Positions 8,858 through 18,462 are shown, numbered from the stretch's first letter. The stretch: 64,000 bases of DNA from Gemmatimonadales bacterium (GCA_036265815.1 DATAOI010000030.1:49273-113272); one strand, 5' to 3'. Notes: generated from the sequence alone by a model not told the origin. A program made the numbers and translations.

Positions 8858-9993
8858 ACCTGCATGAGTACCAGGCCCGTACCCTGCTCAAGGCGGCGGG
8901 AATTCCGATGTTCGAGGGCGACGTCGCCGCCACCCCGACGGAGGCAGAAGCGATCGCGCGACGGATCGGCGGCACCGTGGTGATCAAGGCGCAGGTCCAT
9001 GCGGGCGGCCGGGGCAAGGCCGGTGGGGTGAAGCTGGCCCGTAACCCGGCGGAGGCCGCGGACTACGCCTCGCAGATTCTCGGTATGACGATCAAGGGGC
9101 TCACCGTCCACAAGGTGCTGATCGTGCCGGCGGCCGACATCGCCACCGAGAGTTACGTGGGCCTTATCATGGACCGCGAGACCCAGCGCCCGGTCTTCAT
9201 GGTGAGCGCGGCCGGCGGCGTGGACATCGAGGAGGTCGCGGCCAAGACGCCGGAGAAGATCACCCGGCTGCCGGTCGACCCGGTCTACGGTCTGCTGCCT
9301 CACCAGGCGCTGACGCTGGCGTTCGGTCTCTATCGCGAGTTCGCCCACGTCCGGGCCGCCTCGCGGATCATGGAGCAGCTCTACAGCGTGTTCACCGGCA
9401 ACGGGGCGTCGCTGGCGGAAATCAATCCGCTGGTCACTACACCGGACGGGCGGGTCCTGGCGCTGGACGCCAAGATCGTGGTCGACGACAACGAGCTGGA
9501 CCGCCGCCCGGACCTGGCCCTGCTGCGCGACGAGAGCGCGGAGGAACAGAGCGAAGTGGCGGCCCGGCGGGCCAATCTGTCCTTCATCAAGCTGGACGGC
9601 AACGTCGGGTGCGTAGTGAATGGCGCGGGGCTCGCCATGGCCACGATGGACCTGGTCAAGTTCTACGGGGGCGAGCCCGCCAACTTCCTCGATATCGGGG
9701 GCAGCTCGAATCCGGAAAAGGTCATCAGCGCGCTCAAGATCATCACCAGCGATCCCAACGTCAAAGCGATCCTCTTCAATATCTTCGGCGGGATCACCCG
9801 AACCGACGACGTGGCCAACGGGATCGTGGCGGCCACCCGCCAGTTCAAGGTGAGCGTGCCGATCGTCATCCGGCTCACCGGCACCAACGAGGCGGAGGCC
9901 ATCCGCATCCTCGAGGGTGTGGGCATGCGGGCGCTGAGCGATATGGACCAGGCCGTCGAGCAGGTGGTCAAGCTGGCCCGGGAGGCGGCGTGA
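8854..9993 (+). CDS. sucC: Succinyl-CoA ligase (ADP/GDP-forming) subunit beta
   Basis: SucC forms, with SucD, the TCA-cycle enzyme that makes succinate and ATP or GTP from succinyl-CoA. The 379-residue length is standard. The N-terminus ([18 protein letters not shown]) and the ATP-grasp segments [19 protein letters not shown] and [13 protein letters not shown] are diagnostic. The C-terminal domain contains [15 protein letters not shown] and [13 protein letters not shown]. The start is GTG 8854, overlapping the arcC stop. It ends in a 4-nt overlap with sucD. Confidence 0.97.
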   Translation: MNLHEYQARTLLKAAGIPMFEGDVAATPTEAEAIARRIGGTVVIKAQVHAGGRGKAGGVKLARNPAEAADYASQILGMTIKGLTVHKVLIVPAADIATESYVGLIMDRETQRPVFMVSAAGGVDIEEVAAKTPEKITRLPVDPVYGLLPHQALTLAFGLYREFAHVRAASRIMEQLYSVFTGNGASLAEINPLVTTPDGRVLALDAKIVVDDNELDRRPDLALLRDESAEEQSEVAARRANLSFIKLDGNVGCVVNGAGLAMATMDLVKFYGGEPANFLDIGGSSNPEKVISALKIITSDPNVKAILFNIFGGITRTDDVANGIVAATRQFKVSVPIVIRLTGTNEAEAIRILEGVGMRALSDMDQAVEQVVKLAREAA

Positions 9994-10859
9994 GTATCTT
10001 CATCGACCGGCGCACCCGCCTGGTGGTGCAGGGGATCACCGGCCGGGAGGGCTCCTTCCACACCCGGCAGATGCTGGAATACGGTACGACCGTGGTGGCC
10101 GGGGTGACGCCGGGCAAGGGTGGCCAGCGGTTCGACGACAAGGTCCCGATCTTCAATACCGTGGCCCAGGCCGTCGCCGACACCGGGGCCAACGCGTCGG
10201 TCATTTACGTGCCGCCCGCGATGGCGGCCGGCGCGGTGCTCGAGGCGGCCGACGCGGGGCTCGCACTCATCGTGTGCATCACCGAGGGCGTGCCGGTCCT
10301 GGACATGGCGCGCGCGCTGCCGTTCGTGCGCTCGCGCGGGGCCCGGCTCATCGGGCCCAACTGTCCCGGTCTCATCACCCCGGGTGCAAGCAAGGTCGGC
10401 ATCATTCCGGGGAATATCTGCGCTCCCGGACGGGTGGGGTTGGTCTCCCGCAGCGGTACGCTGACCTACGAGGTGGTGAACCACCTCACCCGGAACGGCA
10501 TCGGGCAGAGCACCTGCGTCGGGATCGGCGGCGATCCGATCATCGGCACCGACTTCATCGATTGCCTCCGGGCCTTCCAGGCCGACGCCGGCACCGACGC
10601 CATTGTCATGCTGGGAGAGATCGGTGGCACCGACGAGCAGCGGGCCGCCAGCTTCGTTCGGGAGCACGTCACCAAGCCAGTCGTCGGCTTCATCGCCGGG
10701 CAGACCGCGCCCAAGGGTCGGCGGATGGGCCACGCCGGCGCCATCATCTCGGGCTCCTCCGGCACCGCGGAAGAGAAGCTCGCCGCGTTCGCGGCCGCGG
10801 GCATCGGGGTGATGCGTCGGCCGATCGACGTGGTCGAGCTGCTCCAGGCGAAGGTCTAA
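9990..10859 (+). CDS. sucD: Succinyl-CoA ligase subunit alpha
   Basis: The 289-residue alpha subunit binds CoA and carries the phosphohistidine. The CoA-binding fold begins [17 protein letters not shown], and the catalytic histidine lies in [17 protein letters not shown] near the C-terminus. [12 protein letters not shown] and MLGEIGG are further SucD signatures. The GTG at 9990 overlaps the sucC stop (GTGA), and the length fits the family. The next gene lies 117 nt away, across a repeat-containing gap. Confidence 0.97.
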   Translation: MSIFIDRRTRLVVQGITGREGSFHTRQMLEYGTTVVAGVTPGKGGQRFDDKVPIFNTVAQAVADTGANASVIYVPPAMAAGAVLEAADAGLALIVCITEGVPVLDMARALPFVRSRGARLIGPNCPGLITPGASKVGIIPGNICAPGRVGLVSRSGTLTYEVVNHLTRNGIGQSTCVGIGGDPIIGTDFIDCLRAFQADAGTDAIVMLGEIGGTDEQRAASFVREHVTKPVVGFIAGQTAPKGRRMGHAGAIISGSSGTAEEKLAAFAAAGIGVMRRPIDVVELLQAKV

Positions 10860-10877
10860 GCCAGCGCTGCTGCTCAG

Positions 10878-10921
10878 CCTTTCCGTGCCGTCTCGGTGTC
10901 CTCCGTGTCTCCGTGGTGAAT
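10878..10921 (-). repeat. Dispersed intergenic repeat of the CACGGAGACACGGAGG type
   Basis: Read on the minus strand, the gap between sucD and ndk contains TTCACCACGGAGACACGGAGG, here described in pieces: TTCACCACGG, then AGACACGGAGG, then ACACCGAGACGGCACGGAAAGG-like sequence. It is built from degenerate ACACGGAG units. From memory, sequences of this kind occur as short intergenic repeats in many unrelated bacterial genomes and give rise to spurious HHGDTEDTE-type reading frames. I see one copy here. No protein-coding potential is claimed. Confidence 0.5.
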
Positions 10922-10976
10922 CGGCCGAAGGAATCGGATCGGCCGAGCCAGCTCAACCATCCTGTCTGGAGGCTTC

Positions 10977-11408
10977 GTGGCCGTTTCGCTCACCCTCGGC
11001 ATTCTCAAGCCCGACGCGCTCACGGCGCGGAACGCCGGGAAGATCATCGCGCACCTGGAGCAGGCGGGATTCAGCTTGCGCGCGGCGCGGCTGGTCCGGC
11101 TCACCCAAGCGCAGGCCGGCGCCTTCTACGAGGTCCATCGGGAGCGGCCGTTCTTCGCGGGACTGGTCAGCTTCATGACCAGCGGCCCGTGCCTGCCGAT
11201 GGCGCTCGAGCGGGAGGATGCGGTGGCCACGCTCCGGACCGTCATCGGCGCCACCGACCCGGCCGAGGCGGCGGTGGGCACCGTTCGAAAGCTCTTCGCG
11301 GAGTCCAAGGGCCGGAACGCGATCCACGCGTCCGACAGCCCGGAGAACGCAGCTCGAGAGGTGGGATTTTTCTTCCCGGAAGGGGAGCTGGCGGGGCTCT
11401 GGGGCTGA
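10977..11408 (+). CDS. ndk: Nucleoside diphosphate kinase
   Basis: Ndk transfers the gamma phosphate between nucleoside tri- and diphosphates through a phosphohistidine. The 143-residue length is standard. The N-terminus reads [10 protein letters not shown] (family: T-x-x-x-KPDA), and the active-site block is [20 protein letters not shown], with His in NAIHASDS. The start is GTG 10977, preceded by TGGAGG at about 10968-10973, a good Shine-Dalgarno. The family residues GATDP are present as GATDPAEA. It is transcribed in the same direction as sucCD but separated from them by the repeat-bearing gap. Confidence 0.95.
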   Translation: MAVSLTLGILKPDALTARNAGKIIAHLEQAGFSLRAARLVRLTQAQAGAFYEVHRERPFFAGLVSFMTSGPCLPMALEREDAVATLRTVIGATDPAEAAVGTVRKLFAESKGRNAIHASDSPENAAREVGFFFPEGELAGLWG

Positions 11409-11417
11409 TCCGCGGTC

Positions 11418-11446
11418 TTGCCCCAAGTTGTTGTCACAGTTACTTT
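11418..11446 (+). promoter_or_regulatory. Candidate promoter for the yceD-rpmF-fab operon
   Basis: TTGCCC (11418-11423) and TACTTT (11441-11446) are spaced by 17 nt in the 46-nt gap before yceD. A start 6-8 nt after the -10 would fall at or next to the ATG (11455), which would make the mRNA nearly leaderless. No Shine-Dalgarno is visible before that ATG, which agrees with this. An alternative is TTGTCA (11431-11436) with TATGCT (11454-11459), but it would start inside the gene. Confidence 0.35.
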
Positions 11447-11454
11447 AAGCGGCT

Positions 11455-11931
11455 ATGCTGCGAGTCAACATTCGGGACCTCCAACGGGGTCCCGTGCGGA
11501 CGGACGGCGTGCTCCAGCCCGATGATCCTGTCCTGAATGGTCTGGAGCTCGGCCTCGCGGGGCCGGTGTCGGTGCAGGGCCAACTGCAGGCCGCCGGCGA
11601 GGGCACCTACCTCTGGCGAGGCAACCTGCACACCGTGGTGCGGGGCGAGTGCCGTCGGTGCCTCACCGAGGTGCTCGACGAGGTCGACATCGAGGTCCCC
11701 GCGGCGGTGTTCAGCACCGACTCCGAGGCCGCCGACGATCCCGACTTCTACCCGCTCCCCGAGCGCGCCACCCAGGTGGACGTCGCCGAGTCGGTGCGCG
11801 AGGAGCTCGCCCTGGCCATCCAGACCGAGCTGCTCCTCTGCCGTGAAGACTGTGCTGGACTCTGTCCCCGATGTGGGGCGGATCTGAACGCGGGGCCCTG
11901 CGCCTGTCGTACCCCCGCCGAACCCGTTTGA
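11455..11931 (+). CDS. yceD: YceD/DUF177 family protein
   Basis: This 158-residue DUF177 protein is encoded directly upstream of rpmF, the conserved position of this family. Homologues are linked to large-subunit rRNA (23S) accumulation. The N-terminus ([14 protein letters not shown]) and the GECRRCL motif in the middle fit the family. The C-terminus adds Cys pairs ([14 protein letters not shown], then CAC) that could form a zinc ribbon; this C-terminal cysteine cluster occurs in many bacterial members. The gap to rpmF is 7 nt. Confidence 0.88.
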   Translation: MLRVNIRDLQRGPVRTDGVLQPDDPVLNGLELGLAGPVSVQGQLQAAGEGTYLWRGNLHTVVRGECRRCLTEVLDEVDIEVPAAVFSTDSEAADDPDFYPLPERATQVDVAESVREELALAIQTELLLCREDCAGLCPRCGADLNAGPCACRTPAEPV

Positions 11932-11938
11932 GGACATC

Positions 11939-12121
11939 ATGGCAGTTCCGAAGCGTCGGACCTCGAAGGCCCGGAAGCGTCTGCGGCGTGGGCACCACGT
12001 TGCGGCCAGCGTGGCCACCCAGGCGTGTCCCCGGTGCGGATCGCCCAAGCTGTCCCATCGGGTGTGCGATTCCTGCGGCTACTACCGGGGCAAGAAGCAG
12101 GTCGAGGTCGAGGACGTCTGA
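11939..12121 (+). CDS. rpmF: 50S ribosomal protein L32
   Basis: This is a 60-residue basic ribosomal protein. The N-terminus ([20 protein letters not shown]) is diagnostic of L32. Four Cys in two CxxC pairs (CPRCG and CDSCGYYRG) show the zinc-binding form. The place between yceD and plsX is the classical arrangement linking ribosome and fatty-acid genes. Confidence 0.97.
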   Translation: MAVPKRRTSKARKRLRRGHHVAASVATQACPRCGSPKLSHRVCDSCGYYRGKKQVEVEDV

Positions 12122-12123
12122 GC

Positions 12124-13137
12124 GTGATCCGCGTCGCGGTGGACGCCATGGGGGGCGACCGCGCCCCGCAGGCGGAGATCGCCGGGGTCATTGAAGCGCT
12201 CACCAGTCTGCCCGACGATTTTGTGGTGCAACTGGTCGGGCGTCGCGACGTGATCGAAACCGAGCTCGCCAACTATCCCCGGGCCGACCGCAGCCGCCTC
12301 GAGATCCACGAGGCGGCTGACGTTATCGGCATGGCGGAGAAGCCGCTGGCCGCGGTGCGCCGAAAGCCGAACTCCAGCGTGGTCGTCGGCTTGACGCTGC
12401 AGAAGAACGGCGCGTCCGACGCCTTCGTCTCGGCCGGCAACACCGGCGCCACGCTGGCCGCCTCCACCCTGCTGTTTGGTCTCCACGACGGCGTCGAGCG
12501 TGCCACGGTGGCCACGCTCTTCCCCACTGGTGCCGAGCCGGTCCTGGTGCTCGACGGCGGCGCCAACCTCGATTGTTCCGCCCGCGAGCTGGTCGGCTTC
12601 GCCTATCTCGGCACGGTCTACGTGCGAGACCTGCTGGGCCGGCCCAATCCGGTGGTCGGGCTCCTCAACGTGGGCGAAGAGGAGGAGAAGGGCACCGCCG
12701 TCGTCCGCGAGGCGCACCAGCTCCTCAAGCGCTCGCCCCGGCTCACCTACGCCGGCAACATCGAGGGCCGCGATATCCTCCCCGGACCACAGCGCCGGGT
12801 TCCGGTCGATGTGGTGGTCTGCGATGGGTTCGTGGGCAACATCGTGCTCAAGTTCTACGAGTCCGCCGCGCGGGTGTTCGTGAGCCTGATCCGTGACCGC
12901 GCCCCCGACGTCTTCGAGCGGCCGGGCATGCGCGAGCTGGTCAGTCACCTGGACTACTCCACCTACGGCGGCGCGCCGCTCCTGGGGGTGCGCGGAGTGG
13001 CCATCATCTGCCACGGCTCCTCCAGTCCCAATGCCATCAAGAACGCCATCCGGGTCGCGGTGCAGGCGGTCAGCGCCGGTCTGACCCAGCACATCGCGGC
13101 CGAATTCTCTCAGCGCGAAACCGCCGCCAGCTCATGA
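12124..13137 (+). CDS. plsX: Phosphate acyltransferase PlsX
   Basis: PlsX converts acyl-ACP and phosphate to acyl-phosphate, the acyl donor used by PlsY in phosphatidic acid synthesis. The 337-residue protein begins VIRVAVDAMGGDRAP (AVDAMGGD is the family signature). It contains SAGNTGA, VLDGGAN, and DVVVCDGFVGNIVLK. The start is GTG 12124, two bases after the rpmF stop. The frame stays open further upstream, but that part overlaps rpmF and is unlike PlsX. The partner plsY lies in this window at 55366-55986 on the other strand. Confidence 0.96.
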   Translation: MIRVAVDAMGGDRAPQAEIAGVIEALTSLPDDFVVQLVGRRDVIETELANYPRADRSRLEIHEAADVIGMAEKPLAAVRRKPNSSVVVGLTLQKNGASDAFVSAGNTGATLAASTLLFGLHDGVERATVATLFPTGAEPVLVLDGGANLDCSARELVGFAYLGTVYVRDLLGRPNPVVGLLNVGEEEEKGTAVVREAHQLLKRSPRLTYAGNIEGRDILPGPQRRVPVDVVVCDGFVGNIVLKFYESAARVFVSLIRDRAPDVFERPGMRELVSHLDYSTYGGAPLLGVRGVAIICHGSSSPNAIKNAIRVAVQAVSAGLTQHIAAEFSQRETAASS

Positions 13138-14126
13138 TGGCGCGTCCCTTCGCGGAGATCGCGAGCGTGGGCGTTGGCGTGCCGCCCGACGTGCTCACCA
13201 ACGCCGATCTCGCCCGGACGCTGGACACCTCGGACCAGTGGATCGTCGAGCGCACCGGCATCCGGGAGCGCCGCATCGCCCGGCCGGAGCAGAGTGTGGC
13301 CATGCTGAGCCGGGAGGCGAGCGAGAGCGCGATGGCGCGCGCCGGCGTCGGCCCGGCCGACCTGGACGCCATCGTGCTCGCCACGGCTAGCCCGGATCGC
13401 CTGCTGCCCTCCACCGCCTGCGATCTCCAGGCCCTGCTCGGGGCCGACCAGGCCGCTGCGTTCGATGTCGGTGCCGCGTGCCCCGGCTACATCTTCGCCC
13501 TCACCGTGGCCGAGGGACTGATCGCCTCGGGACAGAGCGAGACGGTGCTGGTGGTGGGCGCCGAAAAGCTCTCCACCATCACCGACTTCCAGGATCGGTC
13601 CACCGGCATCCTCTTCGGCGACGGCGCTGGTGCCTCCATCCTCCGCCGCTCGACCAGCCCCGGACGCGGGCTCCTCGCCACCTACATCAAGTCGGACGGC
13701 CGGCTGGCCCCGCTGCTCTATCGCCCCGGGGGTGGGGCCGCCGATCCGATCAGCGAGAAGGTGGTCTGCGAGCGATCGCACTACATGAAGATGGCGGGAC
13801 GCGAGGTGTTCAAGGCGGCCGTGCTGGCGATGGCCGAGGCGTGCGACGCGGTGCTTCGCCAGGCCGGCCTCACGGCGGACGACGTGGATGTCCTGGTGCC
13901 GCACCAGGCCAACCTCCGGATCATCGAGGCCACCGCCAAGCACGCGGGCCTGCCGATGTCCAAGGTGATGGTCAATGTCGACCGGTTCGGGAACACCTCG
14001 TCCGCCTCGATTCCGCTCGCGCTCGATCAGGCCGTGTCGGAAGGGCGGGTTCGGCCCGGATCGGTCGTCTTGTTCGTCGCATTCGGCGCCGGATTCACCT
14101 GGGGGAGCGCCGTCGCCCGGTGGTGA
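13134..14126 (+). CDS. fabH: Beta-ketoacyl-ACP synthase III
   Basis: FabH condenses acetyl-CoA (or a branched acyl-CoA) with malonyl-ACP to start fatty acid synthesis. The 330-residue protein has the catalytic triad: Cys in GAACPGYIFAL, His in VPHQANLRI and Asn in RFGNTSSAS. It also has the FabH motif SDQWIVERTGIRERRI. Two adjacent ATG codons (13134 and 13137) are possible; the first gives the ATGA overlap with plsX. The residue after the catalytic Cys is Pro, where many FabH have Ala. Confidence 0.96.
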   Translation: MMARPFAEIASVGVGVPPDVLTNADLARTLDTSDQWIVERTGIRERRIARPEQSVAMLSREASESAMARAGVGPADLDAIVLATASPDRLLPSTACDLQALLGADQAAAFDVGAACPGYIFALTVAEGLIASGQSETVLVVGAEKLSTITDFQDRSTGILFGDGAGASILRRSTSPGRGLLATYIKSDGRLAPLLYRPGGGAADPISEKVVCERSHYMKMAGREVFKAAVLAMAEACDAVLRQAGLTADDVDVLVPHQANLRIIEATAKHAGLPMSKVMVNVDRFGNTSSASIPLALDQAVSEGRVRPGSVVLFVAFGAGFTWGSAVARW

Positions 14127-15052
14127 GCGTCCTCATGTGTCCGGGGCAGGGATCCCAGCGGGTGGGCATGGGACGCGATCTCGCCGAGCGGTTTCCCGCC
14201 GCCCGCGATACCTTCGCCGCCATCGACGACGCCCTCGGAATCCATCTGTCCCGGATCCTCTGGGAGGGACCCGAGGAAGAGCTGACGCTCACCCACTACA
14301 GCCAGCCCGCCATTCTCGCCCACTCGGCCGCCGTCTGGGCGGTGGTGGGTCACCGGTTCGCCGACGCCCGCGCCGCGGCGGGACACAGCCTCGGCGAGTA
14401 CAGCGCCCACGTGGCGGCCGGGACGCTCGCCGCACCCGCGGCCGCCCGGCTGGTCCGCCGCCGGGGCGAGCTGATGTACCAGGCGGGACAGCAGCGACCC
14501 GGTGCCATGGCGGCCGTGCTCGGCCTGCCGACGGAGCAGGTCGATGAGGCCTGTGACGCGGCTTCCAGACCCGATGGCATCGTGGTGGCCGCCAACCTGA
14601 ACGCCCCGGATCAGACGGTCATCTCGGGTGATGTCGCCGCCGTGGGCCGCGCCGGGGACGCGTGCAAGGTGCGGGGTGCCAAACGCGTGGTGCCGCTCAA
14701 GGTGAGTGGCGCGTTCCACTCTCCGCTCATGGCGCCGGCCATCGACGGCCTGCACGACGCACTCACGGAGGTTCCCTTTGCCGACCCGGCGTTCCCGGTC
14801 CTGGCCAACGCCAGCGGGGAGCCGGTGCGCACCGGGACCGACGCCAAACGGCTGCTGGTCGATCAGCTCACCGCTCCGCTTCGCTGGGTGGCGTGCATGC
14901 GCCAGGCGGCGGTGCTCGCCCCCGGGGCCACCTTCGTCGAGCTGGGTCCGGGCAACGTGCTGAGCGGGCTTGCCAAGCGCATCCTGCCGGGCGCGACGAC
15001 CGTCACCCTGGGCACCGCTGCGGAAGTCGAGCAGTTCCTCGCGCGCGCATGA
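14123..15052 (+). CDS. fabD: Malonyl-CoA:ACP transacylase
   Basis: FabD loads malonyl groups onto ACP. The 309-residue protein begins VSVLMCPGQGSQRVGMG, carrying the GQGSQ oxyanion loop. The nucleophile Ser is in AGHSLGEYSAH, and the His is in SGAFHSPLM. The GTG at 14123 overlaps the fabH stop by 4 nt; homologues support a start this close to the GQGS motif. It also overlaps fabG by 4 nt. Confidence 0.96.
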   Translation: MSVLMCPGQGSQRVGMGRDLAERFPAARDTFAAIDDALGIHLSRILWEGPEEELTLTHYSQPAILAHSAAVWAVVGHRFADARAAAGHSLGEYSAHVAAGTLAAPAAARLVRRRGELMYQAGQQRPGAMAAVLGLPTEQVDEACDAASRPDGIVVAANLNAPDQTVISGDVAAVGRAGDACKVRGAKRVVPLKVSGAFHSPLMAPAIDGLHDALTEVPFADPAFPVLANASGEPVRTGTDAKRLLVDQLTAPLRWVACMRQAAVLAPGATFVELGPGNVLSGLAKRILPGATTVTLGTAAEVEQFLARA

Positions 15053-15789
15053 CGGCGATCGATCTCACCGGCCGCTCGGCCTTCGTCACCGGCAGTACCC
15101 GCGGCATCGGGCTCGCCATCGCGCGGGCGCTGCACGGGGCGGGCGCCAAGGTCGCGATCGTCGGGCGGGACCAGGATCGGGCGGTATCGGTGGCGGCCGA
15201 GTTCGGCGAGCGGACCGTCGGGGTTGGCTGCGACGTGGCGCATGCCGACCAGGTGGAGCGCGCCATCGCCGCCGCGGAAGCGGCGCTCGGCCCGATCGAC
15301 ATCCTGGTCAACAATGCCGGACTCACCCGAGACAACATCGTCCTTCGGCTGAGCGAGGCCGATTGGGATGCCGTGCTGGACGCCAACCTCAAGGGCGCGT
15401 TCCACACCACCCGGGCGGTCCTCAAGGGGATGATGAAGCGGCGCGCCGGCCGCATCGTGAACATCACCAGCATCGTGGGCCTCACGGGCAACAAAGGCCA
15501 GGCCAACTACGCGGCCAGCAAGGCCGGACTGATCGGCTTCACCAAGTCGATCGCCAAGGAGTACGCCGGCCGCGGCATTCTGGCCAACTGCGTCGCGCCC
15601 GGCTTCATCGAGACCGACATGACCGCTGCCTTGCCCGAGGAGGCGCGGGCTACATTATTACAGGCCATAGAGCTCGGACGGCTGGGCCGGCCCGAGGACG
15701 TCGCCGGGGCCGTGCTCTTTCTGGCTTCCGACCTGGCCGGGTATGTCACCGGCCAGGTGCTGGTGGTCGACGGTGGAATGGTCATCTGA
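15049..15789 (+). CDS. fabG: 3-oxoacyl-ACP reductase
   Basis: FabG is the NADPH-dependent short-chain dehydrogenase that reduces 3-ketoacyl-ACP. The 246-residue protein has the nucleotide-binding loop TGSTRGIG, NNAGLTRDN, the catalytic Ser in NITSIVGLTGN, the YxxxK pair (YAASKAG) and the FabG-type ending VVDGGMVI. It overlaps fabD by 4 nt. A 30-nt gap with a purine-rich stretch (GAGGACGAC) precedes acpP. Confidence 0.96.
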   Translation: MTAIDLTGRSAFVTGSTRGIGLAIARALHGAGAKVAIVGRDQDRAVSVAAEFGERTVGVGCDVAHADQVERAIAAAEAALGPIDILVNNAGLTRDNIVLRLSEADWDAVLDANLKGAFHTTRAVLKGMMKRRAGRIVNITSIVGLTGNKGQANYAASKAGLIGFTKSIAKEYAGRGILANCVAPGFIETDMTAALPEEARATLLQAIELGRLGRPEDVAGAVLFLASDLAGYVTGQVLVVDGGMVI

Positions 15790-15819
15790 GGCGATCCTGA
15801 ATCTCCAATCGAGGACGAC

Positions 15820-16059
15820 ATGAGCAACGTCGAAGAGAAGGTCAAGGACATCATCGTCGAGGAGCTGGGCGTCGAGCGGGAGAAGCTCACAAGCGAGGCC
15901 AGCTTCATGGAAGACCTCGGCGCGGACAGCCTGGACACGGTGGAGCTCGTGATGGCATTCGAGAAGGAGTTCGACATCGACATCCCGGATGAGGATGCGG
16001 AGAAGCTCCGGACCGTCGGCGACGCGATGAATTACCTGCACGAGAAGATCGGGAAGTAA
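15820..16059 (+). CDS. acpP: Acyl carrier protein
   Basis: This 79-residue acidic carrier protein holds growing acyl chains on phosphopantetheine attached to the Ser of [10 protein letters not shown] (EDLGADSLD). Both length and charge are typical. It lies between fabG and fabF, as in many bacteria. Its own Shine-Dalgarno-like GAGGAC lies about 10 nt before the ATG, consistent with the high expression ACP needs. Confidence 0.97.
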   Translation: MSNVEEKVKDIIVEELGVEREKLTSEASFMEDLGADSLDTVELVMAFEKEFDIDIPDEDAEKLRTVGDAMNYLHEKIGK

Positions 16060-16060
16060 C

Positions 16061-17302
16061 TTGCCGCACCGTGTCGTCGTCACCGGCCTCGGCCTGGTGA
16101 CCCCCGTCGGAACCGATGTCGAGTCGACCTGGAACGCGCTGCTTGCCGGCACCCCGGGCGCCGCGCCGATCAAGAAGTTCGATCCGGCCAAGCTCTCGGT
16201 CCGCTTCGCCTGCGAGGTCAAGGGCTTCGACCCGCTGCAGTACATCGACCGGAAAGAAGCCCGGCGGTACGATCTGTTCGCCCAGTTTGCCCTGGCCGCG
16301 GCGCATCAGGCCGTCAGCCAGGCCGGGCTCGAAGGACGCTTTCCCTCGCCCGAGCGCACCGGGGTGGTCATCGGCAGCGGCATCGGGGGCATGCAGACCT
16401 ACGAAGAGAACTGCACGGCGTACGTGCTCAAGGGTCCGGACCGGGTCTCCCCATTCTTCGTCCCGATGTTCATCCCGGACATCGCACCCGGGCTGGTCTC
16501 GATCCGCTACGGGCTCAAGGGCCCCAACTTCGCCACGGTGTCGGCGTGTGCCTCGTCGGCCCACGCCATCGGCGAGTCGTACAACATGATCCGGTACGGC
16601 GCCGCCGACGCCATGGTCACCGGCGGATCGGAAGCCGCCATCACCGGTCTCACCGTCGCCGCGTTCGCCAACATGAAAGCGCTGTCCTTCCGGAACGATT
16701 CGCCCGAGACGGCCAGCCGGCCGTTCGACCAGGATCGGGACGGGTTCGTGCTGGGAGACGGCGGCGCGATCGTGGTGCTGGAGAGTCAGGAGCACGCCGA
16801 GCAGCGGGGTGCCCGCATCCTGGGCGAGGTGGTGGGCTACGGCCTGAGCGCGGATGCCTATCACATCACCTCGCCCGCGGAGCACGGTGAGGGCGCCCAG
16901 CGCGCCATGCGGGCCTGCCTCGCCGACGGCGGCATCGACGCCAATGACGTGGGCTACATCAACGCCCACGGCACCTCCACTCCGCAGGGCGACGTGGCCG
17001 AGACCGAGGCGGTCAAGGCCGTGTTCGGCGAGCAGGCGTACCGGCTGGTCTTCGGCTCCACCAAATCGATGACCGGCCATCTGCTGGGCGGTGCCGGGGC
17101 GCTCGAGTTCGCGGTCTCGCTGCTGGTGGTCAGGTGCGGGGTCATTCCACCGACCATCAACCAGTTCACCCCCGATCCCGAATGCGATCTCGACTCGGCG
17201 CCCAATCAGAAGGTCGAGCGGAGGGTCGACGTGGCGCTCTCCAACTCGTTCGGATTTGGCGGACACAACGTGACGCTGGGGGTCAAGCGGTGGGAGCCGT
17301 AG
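16061..17302 (+). CDS. fabF: Beta-ketoacyl-ACP synthase II
   Basis: FabF elongates acyl-ACP chains. The 413-residue protein has the catalytic Cys in VSACASSAHAIGE, and the two His in NAHGTSTPQGD and STKSMTGHLLGGAGA. The start is a TTG (16061) one base after the acpP stop; LPHRVVVTGLGLVTPVG aligns with the family N-terminus, and GGGAAG just upstream can serve as ribosome binding site. No ATG or GTG lies in a better position. Confidence 0.95.
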   Translation: MPHRVVVTGLGLVTPVGTDVESTWNALLAGTPGAAPIKKFDPAKLSVRFACEVKGFDPLQYIDRKEARRYDLFAQFALAAAHQAVSQAGLEGRFPSPERTGVVIGSGIGGMQTYEENCTAYVLKGPDRVSPFFVPMFIPDIAPGLVSIRYGLKGPNFATVSACASSAHAIGESYNMIRYGAADAMVTGGSEAAITGLTVAAFANMKALSFRNDSPETASRPFDQDRDGFVLGDGGAIVVLESQEHAEQRGARILGEVVGYGLSADAYHITSPAEHGEGAQRAMRACLADGGIDANDVGYINAHGTSTPQGDVAETEAVKAVFGEQAYRLVFGSTKSMTGHLLGGAGALEFAVSLLVVRCGVIPPTINQFTPDPECDLDSAPNQKVERRVDVALSNSFGFGGHNVTLGVKRWEP

Positions 17303-17336
17303 CGCGGCGTCCCACCCGTTCCAACCGTCGCGTCGG

Positions 17337-18380
17337 GTGACGACGGAGCGGGCGCCGGCCAGCTCGGCCGCCGTGATCATTCTGGCAACGCTGGCCACGA
17401 TCTGCGCGCTGTACTTCGGGCGCGACTTCTTCATCCCCATCGCTCTATCCATCCTCTTCACCGGTCTCCTCCGGCCGCTGGTCCGCTGGCTGGAGGCGGC
17501 CCGGCTCCCCACCGCCCCCGCCGCCACGGCGGTGCTGGTGGTGCTGCTCGGCGCCGTCGCCCTTGGCGCGAACGCCTTGGCCGACCCGGTTCGCGGGTGG
17601 ATCGCGAAGGCGCCGCAGACCCTGAACGAGGCCGAGGCCCGCCTCAGGAAGCTCCGCCGGCCATTCCAGCAGATCACCAGCGCCGCCGAGCGGGTCGAAA
17701 GCGGCGGCCAGGGCGAGGGCCAGACCGCCTCGTCCCCGCCGGGGCCGGGGATCGCGGTCCGAATCTTGGGCTCCACCACATCGCTGGTGGGGGGCATCGT
17801 GGAGGTCCTGCTGCTCACTTTCCTGCTGCTCGCCTCGGGCGACCTCTTCCTCCAGAAGCTGGTCAAGGTGCTGCCGCTTCGGGGGGACAAGGTCACGGCG
17901 GTGCGGATCGCGCACGAGGTGGAGGCCGCGGTCTCCCGCTATATGGGAGCGACGGCACTCATCAACCTGGGGCAGGGGGTCGTCGTCGCGCTGGCGATGT
18001 GGCTGCTCCACATGCCCAGTCCCGCGCTCTGGGGGGTGCTCACGTTCTTTCTGGAGTTCATTCCCTACCTCGGCGCGGCTTTCATGCTGCTCGCGCTGGG
18101 GGCGGTCGGGTTGGGCGGGTTCGACAGCGTCGGCCAGGCGCTGCTGGCGCCTGGGGCCTACCTCCTGATCAGCACGCTGCAGAACAACCTGGTGAGTCCT
18201 ATCGCGTACGGGCGGCGCCTCCGGCTCAATCCGGTGGCGGTGCTCGTGGGAGTCCTCTTCTGGTGGTTCCTCTGGGGCGTGCCCGGCGCCTTTCTGGCGG
18301 TGCCGGTCATCGCGGCGGCCAAGATCATGGGTGACCACATCGAAGGCCTGGAGGCGGTAGGAGAGTTTCTGGCCGAGTGA
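17337..18380 (+). CDS. AI-2E family transporter (PerM/YdiK-like permease)
   Basis: This 347-residue membrane protein starts at GTG 17337. Pairs of hydrophobic helices lie at the N-terminus (about 12-50, with IPIALSILFTGLLRPLVRWLE) and in the C-terminal half. A long polar stretch of about residues 90-145 lies between, including the helical RKLRRPFQQITSAAERVE. The conserved block FFLEFIPYLGAAF and the NLVSPIAYGRRLRLNP motif are hallmarks of the AI-2E family (PF01594). Members export varied solutes, and the substrate here cannot be predicted. It lies 34 nt after fabF and may share that transcript. Confidence 0.88.
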   Translation: MTTERAPASSAAVIILATLATICALYFGRDFFIPIALSILFTGLLRPLVRWLEAARLPTAPAATAVLVVLLGAVALGANALADPVRGWIAKAPQTLNEAEARLRKLRRPFQQITSAAERVESGGQGEGQTASSPPGPGIAVRILGSTTSLVGGIVEVLLLTFLLLASGDLFLQKLVKVLPLRGDKVTAVRIAHEVEAAVSRYMGATALINLGQGVVVALAMWLLHMPSPALWGVLTFFLEFIPYLGAAFMLLALGAVGLGGFDSVGQALLAPGAYLLISTLQNNLVSPIAYGRRLRLNPVAVLVGVLFWWFLWGVPGAFLAVPVIAAAKIMGDHIEGLEAVGEFLAE

Positions 18381-18462
18381 GCCGGGAGGTCCCTGGCCCC
18401 GACCGGCGGGGGCGGTGTACCTTTGAGGGGGTTGTTTACTCCCTGCGCCCCAAGGAGATACG

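Noticed and set aside
11431..11459. TTGTCA-N17-TATGCT as the yceD promoter
   Set aside because: The -35 and -10 score better than the alternative, but the transcript would begin inside the yceD coding region, losing the family N-terminus.
18395..18423. A promoter for mqnE with TACCTT as -10
   Set aside because: No acceptable -35 lies at the right distance; only the good Shine-Dalgarno was kept as start evidence.
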